A DNA stretch of 64,000 nt. It comes from Budorcas taxicolor (Eukaryota > Chordata > Mammalia > Artiodactyla > Bovidae). The stretch covers positions 59,362,567 to 59,426,566 of the forward strand of contig NC_068912.1 in the NCBI RefSeq assembly GCF_023091745.1, written 5' to 3'. Of this stretch, positions 42,301 to 54,300 are shown piece by piece (position 1 is the first letter of the stretch; every line of letters starts with the position of its first letter). The position numbers were made by a program, and so were the translations under genes. The notes under the pieces are model-generated. The model saw nothing but the letters and a program-made list of their open reading frames with translations, had not been told where the DNA came from and did no database searches.

Positions 42301-45300
42301 TTTGATGGAGTTATACTAAGTGATCTGTGTATTATCCCGTCAGGCTCAGCAACACCATTGTTAGTCTGCTGTTCATCTAAAGAAACTGCTGCTGATGCTG
42401 AATAAATATTTCCTAAATGATCCATTATAGGAAGCAAATATAATTCTGGTTGAAGAGCCTAAAACATACAGGAAATTTAAAAATTAGTTTATAGTTTAAA
42501 AAGCAGTAAGATAAAAAATTAGCATAAATTTAAAATGTCAAATTACACACATATGGAGGAACAAATGATTTGAGTTTCAGTTCTGATTCTTGCTTTGTCT
42601 TCACCTACAAACAAATGAAAAAATAATTAAAGCTTTTGTAGCATTTTCTTTAACCTCACTGTTTTGCAGAAGGCATATTTCTGTGATATAAAATTCACAT
42701 CAAACAGTTGGTACTAAAGCTGGTAACTAAGCTAGATTCTAGAAAAGGTTAGAATATATCCTACTTCTATTCAGTGTGCTAAACATAATTGAAACTCTAT
42801 GTTATTTAACAACAGTAATTATGGCTCTCACTTGCATGGACTTACTATGTGCCAGGGCCTATTCTAAATGCTTTACACTTACATATAAAGCTCAGTTAAT
42901 CCTCACAGTTCCACATGATAGGCATACATATTGTCTGTATGAGGCACAGATGAAAATGAGGCAAAGAGAGGTTAAGTATCTTGCCTAAAATTGTAGAAAT
43001 AGGAAGTTTCCAAATTGGGACGCAAAACCAGGTAATCTAGTTCCAGAATCCAACTTTGTAAACTTTACTTCCTAAATGTTAGACCCGTAAGTTAATTTGT
43101 TACTTGTTTATTCATTCAACAATTATGGAGGGCCTACTATGTATCAGGTAGTGTTCTATAGGGGATGGTAAACAATGTGAAGTCCCTGCTCTCAGGTCCT
43201 TATATTCTACTTGGAGAGCAGATGTTAAAAATGATTTAAGGTAGTGATATGTGATTTATGAAAATAAAATGGAGTGATGTAATAGAGAGTAATTTAGAGA
43301 AAGAATATCTAAAAATTAGGTGGTCAGGGAAGGCCTTTTTTAAAAAAAAAATAAAAACAATAATTGAACTGAGAACTGAATTATGAAAAAAAGAAGCAAT
43401 CTATTTGAAAATCGGGGGAAGTGATTTCCAGGCAGGTACAAAGATGATGAAAGAGATGTGAGTTTGGCTTCATGTGAGGACCACAGGAAGATTTTTGTGG
43501 CTAAAATGTAGAACCAAGAAGAAAATAGTAGTAGATGAAATCTGAGAGACAGCCTGTTCCTGAGACTCTTCTTATCTTTGCATAGCCACTGTAAGACTCC
43601 TGGTTACAATTCCTGTCTCTGGTTTCTTAAGGCTCTCATCATGTTATCGTCTGCTCAAAAACTACAAAGTTTCAGGAAAAAAAAACCCAAATGCATTAAT
43701 CTGGCATTCAAGACCTTCAACAACCTACATTTACAATTGTCTACTATTCCCTTTCACACAATCAATGCTCCAGTAAAAACTGAACCAGTCACTTTTCTGT
43801 AGTTGCCTGCTTAGCCACTTCCATGCTCATTCTCCTTTCTCTACTCAGAAAGCTTCTCCCACCCAACATTTTTGCAAGATCAAATATTTATCTGTCAAAA
43901 TCCAAACTGATGATCATCTCTTTCCTAAAGTTTTCCATTTCACCTCTTCTCTTTCTGGAAGCAGTCTCTTGTTCTTCGAAATATAGAGAATCAGTTCAGT
44001 TCAGCTCAGTCGCTCAGTCGTGTCCCACTCTTTGTGACCCCATGGACTGCAGCATGCCAGACCTCCCTGTCCATCACCAACTCCCAGAGTTTACTGAAAC
44101 TCATGTCCATTGAGTCGGTGATGCCATCCAACCATCTCATCCTCTGTTGTCCCCTTATACTCCCACCTTCAATCCTTCCCAGCTTCAGGGTCTTTTCAGA
44201 TGAGTCACTTTGCATCAGGTGACCAAAGTATTGGAGTGTCAGCTGCAGCATCAGTTCTTCCACTGTATATTCAGGACTGATCTGGGGCTTTCATGGTGGC
44301 TCAGATGTTACAGCATCTGCCTGAAAAGCAGGAGAGGCCCATGTTCGAACCCTGGGTTAGGAAGATCCCCTGGATAAGGAAATGACAACCCACTCCAGTA
44401 TTCTTGCCTGAAGAATACCATGGACAGAGGACCCTGGTGGGCTACAGTCATGGGGTCACAAAGAGTGGGACACAACTGAGTGACTTCACTTTCTTTTTCT
44501 TTCTTTCTTTTTTCCTTTAGGATGGACTGGTTGGATCTCCTTGCAGTCCAAGGGACTCTCAAGAATCTTCTCCAACATCACAGTTCAAAAGCATCAGTTC
44601 TTTGGCACTCAGCTTTCTTTATGGTCCAACTCTCACATCCATATATGTCTACTGGAAAAACCATAGTTTTGACTAGATGGACCTTTGTTGGCAAAGTAAC
44701 GTATCTGCTTTTTAATATGCTGTCTAGGTAGGTCATAACTTTTCTTTCAAGGAGCAAGTGTCCTTTAATTTCATGGCTGCAGTCACCATCTGCAGTGATT
44801 TTGGAACCCCCCCAAAATAAAGCCTGTCACTGTTTTCACTGTTTCACCATCTATTTGCCATGAAGTGATGGGACCAGATGCCATGATCTTAGTTTCCTGA
44901 GTATTGAGTTTTACGCCAACTTTTTTACTCTCCTCTTTCACTTTCATCAAGAGGCTCTTTAGTTCCTCTTTGCTTTCAGCCATAACGGTGGTGTCATCTG
45001 TATATCTGAGGTTATTGATATTTCTCCCAGCTTGTGATTTCAGCTTGTGCTTCATCTAGCCCAGCATTTCTCATGATGTACTCTGCTGCTGCTGCTGCTG
45101 CTAAGTCGCTTCAGTCGTGTCCAACTCTGTGCGACCCCATAGACGGCAGCCTACCAGGCTCCTCTGTCCATGGGATTTTCCAGGCAAGAGTACTAGAGTG
45201 GTGTGGCATTGCCTTCTCCGGATGTAGTTTGCATATAAGTTAAATAAGCAGGGTGACAATATACAGCCTTGACATACTCCTTTCCTGATTTGGAACCAGT

Positions 45301-48300
45301 TAGTTGTTCCATGTTCAGTTCTAACTGTTACTTCCACCTGCATATGGATTTCTCAAGGGGCAAGTCAGGTGGTCTGGTATTCCCATCTCTTTAAGAGTTT
45401 TCCACACTTTGTTGTGATCTACACAGTCAAAGGCTTTGGCATAGTCAATAAAACAGAAGTAGATATTTTTCTGGAACTCTCTTGCTTCTAGAGTTTTGCC
45501 AAGAGAACACACTGGTCATAACAAACACCCTCTTCCAACTACACAAGAGAAGACTCTACACATGGACATCACCAGATGGTCAATACTGAAATCAGATTGA
45601 TTATATTCTTTGCAACCAAAGATGGAGAAGCTCTCTATACAGTCAGCAAAAACAAGACCGGGAGCTGATTGTGGCTCAGATCATGAACTCCTTATTGCCA
45701 AATTCAGATTGAAATTGAAGAAAGTAGGGAAAACCACTAGACCATTCAAGTATGACTAAATCAAATTCCTTATAATTATACAGTGGAAGTGAGAAATAGA
45801 TTCAAGGGATTAGATCTGATAGAGAGCCTGAAGAACTACGGATGGAGGTTCATGACATTATACAGGAGGCAGGGATCAAGACCATCCCCAAGAAAAAGAA
45901 ATGCAAAAAGGCAAAATGGTTGTCTGAGGAGGCCTTACAAATAGCCAAGAAAAGAAGAAAAGTTAAGGCAAAGAAGAAAAGAAAAGATATACACATCTGG
46001 ATGCAGAGTTCCAAAGGATAGCAAGGAGAGATAAGAAAGCCTTCTTCAGTGATCAATGCAAATAGAGGAAAACAAAAGAATGGGAAAGACTAGAGATCTC
46101 TTCAAGAAAATTAGAGACACCAAGGGAACATTTCATGCAAAGATGAGCACAATAAAGGACAGAAATGGTATGGACCCAACAGAAGCAGAGGATATTAGAA
46201 AGAGGTGGCAAGAATACACAGACGAACTATACAAAAAAGATCTTCACAGCCCAGATAATCACAATGGTGTGATCACTCACCTAGAGCCAGACATCCTGGA
46301 ATGCAAAGTCAAGTGGGCCTTAGGAAGCATCACTATGAACAAAGCTAGTGGAGGTGATGGAATTCCAGTTGAGATCTTTCAAATCCTAAAAGATGATGCT
46401 GTGAAAGTGCTGCACTCAATATGCCAGCAAATTTGGAAAACTCGGCAGTGGCCACAGGACTGGGAAAGGTCAGATTCATTCCAATCCCAAAGAAAGGCAA
46501 TGCCACAGGTTGCTCAAACTACCTCACAATTGCATTCATCTGAGACACTAGCAAAATAATGCTCAAAATTCTCCAAGCCAGGCCTCAATAGTATGTGAAC
46601 CGTGAACTTCCAGATGTTCAAGCTGGATTTAGAAAAGGCAGAGGAAGCAGAGATCAAATTGTCAACAAATTGTAATCATCGAAATATACAGAATATGCTG
46701 TTTTAATTATTTGTGTATTTTGTCTTCACCACTACACTGAATATTCTTTTTATTATTATTTTTTTTTACTTTACAGTATTGTATTGGTTTTGCCATACAT
46801 CAACATGAATCCACATTGGTGTACATGTGTTCCCACTCCTGAACGCCCCTCCCACCACCCTCCCCATACCATCCCTCTGAGTCATCCCAGTGCACCAGCC
46901 CCAAGCATCCTGTATCCTGAATATTCTTTAAGGGAAAAATCTATGTCCAATTCTTTACTTTCTCTCATTTTCTATAGAGAAAAACATCAATAACTATTTG
47001 TTGAAAATAATAAATTATTAGAAACAGTTTAGAATTTGATTTTAATTATTGTCAGATCATTTCCAATTCAGAATTCTGTGGCTGATATTTAGTAATTTTA
47101 CATATCATGAAAAAGAACAAAAATTTATGGGAGGAATTCTTTGTCTTCCAAGATTAAGGGAAACGATCTTATGATCAGTAAATTAATGTTCTGTGTATGG
47201 AACAGAACTCTATGCCAAAATGTTCAAATCTAGTAGATAAGCCCAAGAATTCCAATAGCAAATTCCTCTACAGTACTACTTTGGGGGGGATGTTTATTTT
47301 TTTCATTATCACTCATTATTTAATTATTTTCAATAAACATTTAAATGCCTAAGTGCTAAAAGCCTTGTCAGGCATTTGTAAATAAAATAGTGAATAAAAT
47401 AAGGTCTTTGCTCACAGGGAGCTACAGTCTAGGCAGAGTTAAACAAATAACCAATAAGCAAATACATAATAATGATATGTTTAAACTAGAGTAGAATAGA
47501 AATAAACTGCATTTTACAGTTTCAATTCAGTTTAGTCATTCAGTCCAACTCTTTGCGACCCCATGGACTGCAGTACACTAGGCTTCCATGTCCATCACCA
47601 ACTCCCAGAGCTTGTTCAAACTCATGTCCATCACGTTGGTGATCCATCCAACCATCTCATCCTCTGTCATCCCCTTTTCCTACTGCCTTCAATCTCTTCC
47701 CAGCATTAGAGTCTTTTCTAAAGAGTCAGTTCTTCACATCAGGTGGCCAAAGTATTAGAGCTTAAGCTTCATCATCAGTCCTTCCAATGAATATTCAGGA
47801 CTGATTTCCTTCAGGATTGACTGGTTTGATCTCCTTGCAGCCCAAGGAACTCTCAAGAGTCTTCTCCAACAACACAGTTCAAAAGCATCAATTCTTCAGT
47901 GCTCAGTTTTCTTTATAGTCCAACTCTCACATCCACACATGACTACTGGAAAAACCATAGCTTTGACTAGATGGACCTTTGTTGGCAAAGTAATGTCTCT
48001 GCTTTTAAATATGCAGTCTAGGTTGGTCGTAACTTTTCTTCCAAGGAGCAAACTTCTTTTAATGTCAAGGCTGCAGTCACCATCTGCAATGATTTTGGAG
48101 TCCAAGAAAGTAAATTCCGTCACTGTTTCTATTGTTTCCCCATCTACTTGACATGAAGTGATGGAGTGGATGCCATGGTCTTCGTTTTTTGAATGCTGAG
48201 TTTTAGGCCAGCTTTTTCACTCTCCTCTTTCACCTCCATCAGAGGCTCTTTAATTCCTCTTTGCTTTCTGCCGTAAGGGTGGTGTTATATGTATATCTGA

Positions 48301-51300
48301 GATTATTGCTATTTCTCTGGGCAAACTTGATTCCCACTTGTGCTTCATCCAGCCCTGCATTTCACATGAAGTACTTACCATATAAGTTAAATAAGCAGGT
48401 TGACAACATACAGCCTTGACATATTCCTTTTCCAATCTGGAACCAATCTGTTGTTCCATGTCCAGTTCTAACTGTTGCTTCTTGATCTGCACACAGATTT
48501 CTCAAGAGGCAGGTCAGGTGGTCTGGTATTCCCGTCTCTTTCAGAATTTTCCACACTTTGTTGTGATCCACACAGTCAAAGGCTTTAGCGTAGTCAGTGA
48601 AACAGAAGTAGATGTTTTTCTGGAATTCTCTTGCTTTTTCTATTATTCAATGTATGTTGCCAATTTGACCTCTGGTTCCTCTGCCTTTCCTAAATCCAGC
48701 TTGAACATCTGGAAGTTCTTGGTTCATGTACTGTTGAAGCCTAGCTTGGAGCATTTTGAGCATTAGTTTGCTAATATGTGAGATGAATACAACTATGTGG
48801 TAGTTTTAACATTCTTTGGCATTGCCTTTCTTTGGGATTGAAATGAAAACTGACCTTTTCCAGTCATGTGACCAGTGCTGAATTTTCCAAATTTGCCGTT
48901 ATATTGAATCCAGCACTTCCACGGCATCATCTTTTACGATTTGAAATAACTCAGCTGAAATTCCATCACCTCCATTAACTTTGTAGTAATTCTTCTTAAG
49001 GCCCACTTGACTTCACATTCCAGGATGTCTGGCACTGGGCGAGTGATCACACCATCATGGTTATCTGCGTCATTAAGATTTTTTTTGTATAGTTATTTTG
49101 TGTAATCTTGCCACCTCTTTTTAATATCTTCTGCTTCTGTTAGGTCCATAAAATTTCTGTCCTTTATTGTGCCCATTTTTGCATGAAATATTCCCTTGGT
49201 ATCTCTAATTTTCTTGAAGAGAGCTCTGGTCTTTCCCATCCTATTACTTTCCTTCCATTTTTTTTACATTGATCACTTAGGAGGTCTTTCTTATCGTATC
49301 TTATCCTTGCTATTCTTTGGAATTCTGAATTCAGATGGGTATATCTTTCCTTTTATCTTTTGCTTTCCTTTCTCTTCTTTTCTCAGCTATTTTTAAGGCC
49401 TCCTCAGACAACACTTACCTTTTTGTATTTCTTTTTCTTGGGGATGGTTTTGATCACCACCTTCTTACAATATTACGAACCTCTGCCCATAGTTCTTCAG
49501 GCACTCTCTCAGATCTAATCTCTTCAATCCATTTGTCACTTCCATTGTATAATCTAAGGGATTTGATTTAGGTCATACTTGAATGTTCTAGTGGTTTTCC
49601 CTACTTTCTTCAATTTCAGTCTGAATTTGGTAATAAGTAGTTCATGATCTGAACCATAGTCAGCTCCCGGTCTTGTTTTTGCTGACTGTATAGAGCTTCT
49701 CCATCTTTGGCTGCAAAGAACATAATCAATTTGATTTCGGTATTGACTGTCTAGGGATGTCCATGTGTAGTATTGTCTCATGTGTTGCTGGAAGACGGTG
49801 TTTGCTATAACTTGTGCGTTCTCTTGGTAAAACTCTGTCAGCCTTTGCTCTGCTTCATTTTGTACTCCAAAGCCAAACTTGCCTGTTACTCTACGTACCT
49901 CTTGACTTCCTACTTTTTCACTCCACTTGCCTATGATGAAAAAGACATCTTTTAGAGGGTGTTAGTTCAATAAGGTTTTTAGATCATCATGGAACCATCC
50001 AACTTCAGCTCCTTCAGCGTTAGTGGTTGGGGAATAGACTTGGATTGCTGTGATATTGGTTTTCCTTGAAAACAAAAGGAGGTCATTCTTTTGTTTTTGA
50101 GATTGCACCCAAGTACTGCATTACTGCATTTCAGACTCTTTTGTTGACTGTGAGGCCTACTCCATTGCTTCTAAGGGATTCTTGCCTACTTAGAGTTTAA
50201 GTAGGGAAAATCTTGAGTAGACAAATAAACCTTATATAAATAAGAGAAACCAGAAACTTTGAGATCTAATGGTTTGCTGGACTGAGATTTCAGCTAGGAA
50301 AACTCTCTATTTAGAAAATCCTGCCACTGAAGCTACAAATAGGAGTGTTCAATTGAGAATAGCTGATTCCTGCCCCATCAAATACAGTATATTGGAGTCA
50401 TTCCACATCAAACAAGGCTAGTTGTGGCCTAACAAATGAGAATCCATTTTTTCCCCCACAAATGCTCATTTATAAAGCTTCTAATGCTATTAAATTTTAA
50501 AATATATGATCACATTTAAAATTTGTCTTTCTTTTCTCCCCAGGGAAATTTACACACCACCACCCCCCCCCCCCCATATTTTAGTGCACAGTAATATACC
50601 AGAAAGGCCCATCTTTTCTTGATGACCTGTGTGCTAAATGATATTTCCATTTTGTTATGATTGAAATTATATATTGCATAGTATATTAAGGAGTTGAGTT
50701 GATAAGCATTTAAGAAAGAAAATTTGTTAAGGTATGCTTTTCTTTAATCAAAAGGAAAAATTAATAAAACTTACTACAGCTAGATTATTTCCAATGCATT
50801 TGAGAAATAAAAATTTCTCTGCAACAGCTTCTTCACCAAGGAACTCACTGAGATGCTCCCTCAGGTCTTGTAAAGTTAGGTGAGGAGATACTCTGAAATA
50901 TCATGACATTGCCTTATAATGTAAAATAAAATAGGTTTCAGCTATAATAAAGATTCAATAGCTTTAGTCTTTTATCTCAAGTCTAAATACTAATTTAATA
51001 GATCATATACAACTTAATATATTGTGTTTCTACATTGCTTGGAACTTTGTAGGCTTGAAGGCTGTAAATTTTTTTTACAAAATGGTTAAAAGTCACTTAA
51101 TCAATAAAATCATTAAAATTTTAAATTATCCAAATGTACAGTTTATAAAAGTTCTTTCTGTACTAAAAAAGACTTATTTTCTTTTCTCATCTACCTTCAA
51201 TTTTACTTTTCTCATCTACCTTCAGTTTTTTTATTAAAATAAAACCATGCAATGATATTTATATAATATTATATGTATCTTAAAGAAGGATTTAGCCACA

Positions 51301-54300
51301 GATATTTATTTTGGAAATTTGACAGTGTTAGCTAGTGCTTAAGACTTTCTTTGATGATCGAATGTCATCAGACTATACATCTTTGCTTATTGGGGTCTTT
51401 GTTGCTATACAGGGCTTTTTTCTAGTTGTGACGAGTACGAGCTACTCTGTAGTTGTGGTGCTTGGGCTTTTCATTGTGGTGGCTTCTCTTCTTAAGGGGC
51501 ATGGGTTCTAGGGTTGCCCTGGCTCTACTAGTTGCAGTTCCCAGCCACTAGAGCACAGGCTTAGTTGCTCTACGGCATATGGGATCTTCCCAGACCAGGG
51601 ATCAAACCCATGTCTCCTGCAATAGTAGGCGGATTCTTTACCATTGAGCCACCAAGGAAGCCCAATTTAATAGATCATATATAGCTTAATCAGAGAAGGC
51701 AATGGCACCCCACTCCAGTACTCTTGCCTGGAAAATCCCATGGATGGAGGAGCCTGGTAGGCTGCAGTCCATGGGGTCGCTAAGAGTCGGGCACGACTGA
51801 GCGACTTCACTTTCACTTTTCACTTTCATGCATTGGAGAAGGAAATGGCAACCCACTCCAGTGTTCTTGCCTGGAGAATCCCAGGGACGGGGGAGCCTGG
51901 TGGGCTGCCGTCTATGGGGTCGCACAGAGTCGGACACGACTAAAGTGACTTAGCAGTAGCATATAGCTTAATATATTGTGTTTCTACATTGCTTGGAACT
52001 TTGTAAGCTTGAAGGCTGTAAATATTTTTTTTACAAAATGGTTAAAAGTCACTTAATCAATAAAATCATTAAAATTTTAAATTATCCAAATGTACAGTTT
52101 ATAAAAGTCTTTTCTGTACTAAAAAAGACTTATTTTCTTTTCTCATCTACCTTCAATTTCACTTTTCTCATCTACCTTCAGTTTTTTTATTAAAATAAAA
52201 CCATGCAATGATATTTATATAATATTATATGTATCTTAAAGAAGGATTTAGCCACAGATATTTATTTTGGAAATTTGACAGTGTTAGCTAGTGCTTAAGA
52301 CTTTCTTTGATAATCAAATGTCATCAGACTATACATCTTTGCTTATTGGGAACACTTCATTCCTCAACATCTAAAATTTAAAGCTCTTGTTCTGAGTCCT
52401 TATTTTTCTAGACTTTTAGGGGAATATTATATAATTAACTTATTCAATTAACAAATATATATTGAGCTCCTCTTTGTGTCAGATATTGTTGTAGGGTTGA
52501 GAATAAGGCAATCAACAAAACAAATATTTTTGCCCTTATAGACCTTACAATCTAATGGTGGAAGTGAAAAATTAACAAAATAAGTAAGAAAAAATTTAAT
52601 TCGTAAGACACTGCTAAGTACTATTTGTTGCTGTTTAGTTGCTCAGTCCTATCTAATTCTTTGTGACAGCATGGACTATAGTCTGCCAGGCTCCTCTGTC
52701 CATGGGATTCTCCAGGCAAGAACACTAGAGTGGGTTGCCATTTATTTCTCCAGGGAATCTTTCCAATGCAGGGATCGAACCCATGTCTCTTGCATTGGCA
52801 GGCAGATTCCTTATTGCTGAGCTACCAGGGAAGCCCAGTACCATGGAGAAACATAAAGCAGGCAAGGATGAGTATGCTGATGAGAGAAAATATAAACAAA
52901 AAAGTAATACTGGAGAAAAGACATGAATGAAGGAGATAAGATAGCATATGTAAAGGCACAAAGAGCATTTTAGACAAAAGAAACAGCAAGTACAAGAGTT
53001 CTGAGGTAGGGCTATGTCTAATGTGTTCCAGAACACAAAGGAAGTTCATGTGCTTGAAAAAAATGATGGGGAAGATTAGGAAGACTGAGGTGTCCTCGAG
53101 AGAAATAACAGGCAATTAGAACACATAGTATCATGTGTGTTTCTGTGAAGGTGAAATAATATATATGTTATGTGCGTGCTCAGTCGCTTCAATCGTATCC
53201 AACTCTTTACATCCCAGTTGACAACGGCCCATCAGGCTCTTCTGTCCATGCGATTCTCCAGGCATGAATACTGGAGTGGGTTGCCCGGCTTTCCTCCAGG
53301 GGATCTTCCCGACTGAGGAATCAAATCCGTGTGCCTCACGTCTCCTGCATTGGCAGGCGAGTTCTTTACCTCTAGCGCCACCTGGGAAGCCCATATATAT
53401 ATTATATGTATATATATATATTGTGTTTCTATTTTTAAATAGTTCAGTGAAGAAGTCATTGTAGATATACTGGTTTAGCCACTATTCACAGCTCTTCAGT
53501 AGGTTTCTAATTTCAGGTAAATACGGTCTTAATTCTCTTTGTGTATAGCCTGGTTACTACACAGGTTAGTTATACTCTGTTTTCTAGGTGGCAGTGCTAT
53601 GGTTAAGTGACATCTGTTCCTATGGCACTTTTTAACAGTTACATAGTACTATTTATTGACAGTATTCATCAAGACAGGGACTGGATCCATCACATGAACA
53701 AGATATTTTTCACTTACAATTTTTGAATTTCCACAAAGCATTTTTCTCTGCAGAAAAAAAAAGATTGCTTTTTCAGACACATTGTAATGTGACTACAAAA
53801 TACTTGCCTTATAAATCCAGCTGAAATGAATTTGTTAACAACTTCTATTGAAATGGTATTTAACTTATAATTCCATGATCCTTCAGGGACATAAAAAACA
53901 TGAAGTTCCATCAACTGAATAAATTAAGAATAAAGTCAGTTAAAATCATTTTTAAGTGAGAAAAATCAATTAATATCCTCTACAATTTGAGTTTAATAAA
54001 CATCATTGAAATAAACAAGGTATATATGTATCCTTCTGAACAAACACATACTAAAAAACAAAACGAAGAGCCTGAAATCGCTAAGTTGGCTACTAGGCAC
54101 TGGAGCACATTTTCCCTTGGAAACCATGTCCTAGATGTGGTGCTAGATTTCCTTAACATATATATGACACACAAAACATTTGTGGCTTGCAGTAAGGACA
54201 CTAGATTGCCAAGATCAGATTTCCTATTACCAACCATTGCCCCTTTCCCTGACCTCTACCTACAGTTTAATTTGTGTGATTTTATGGAATCCTTATTCTT

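Larger units (their letters stand above)
43992..46679 (-). mobile_element. BovB LINE with 5' inversion (twin-primed), two nested SINEs
   Basis: Left part 43992-45498 lies on - strand and runs from the BovB 3' end back to the RT motif NIYFCFIDYAKAFDCVDHN. Right part 45500-46679 is on + strand and carries the preceding BovB region: endonuclease end (tgtggctcagatcatgaact), the frame 46056-46559 with DLFKKIRDTKGTFHAK and KASGGDGIPVEIFQ, up to FRKGRGSRDQI. A 15-bp TSD (one mismatch) CGAAATATASAGAAT lies at 43977-43991 and 46680-46694. One insertion with inverted 5' segment. Confidence 0.9.

Noticed and set aside
46056..46559. 167-codon frame resembling a reverse transcriptase protein
   Set aside because: Genuine BovB coding remnant but lacks start, endonuclease and palm; part of the inverted BovB, annotated as mobile element.
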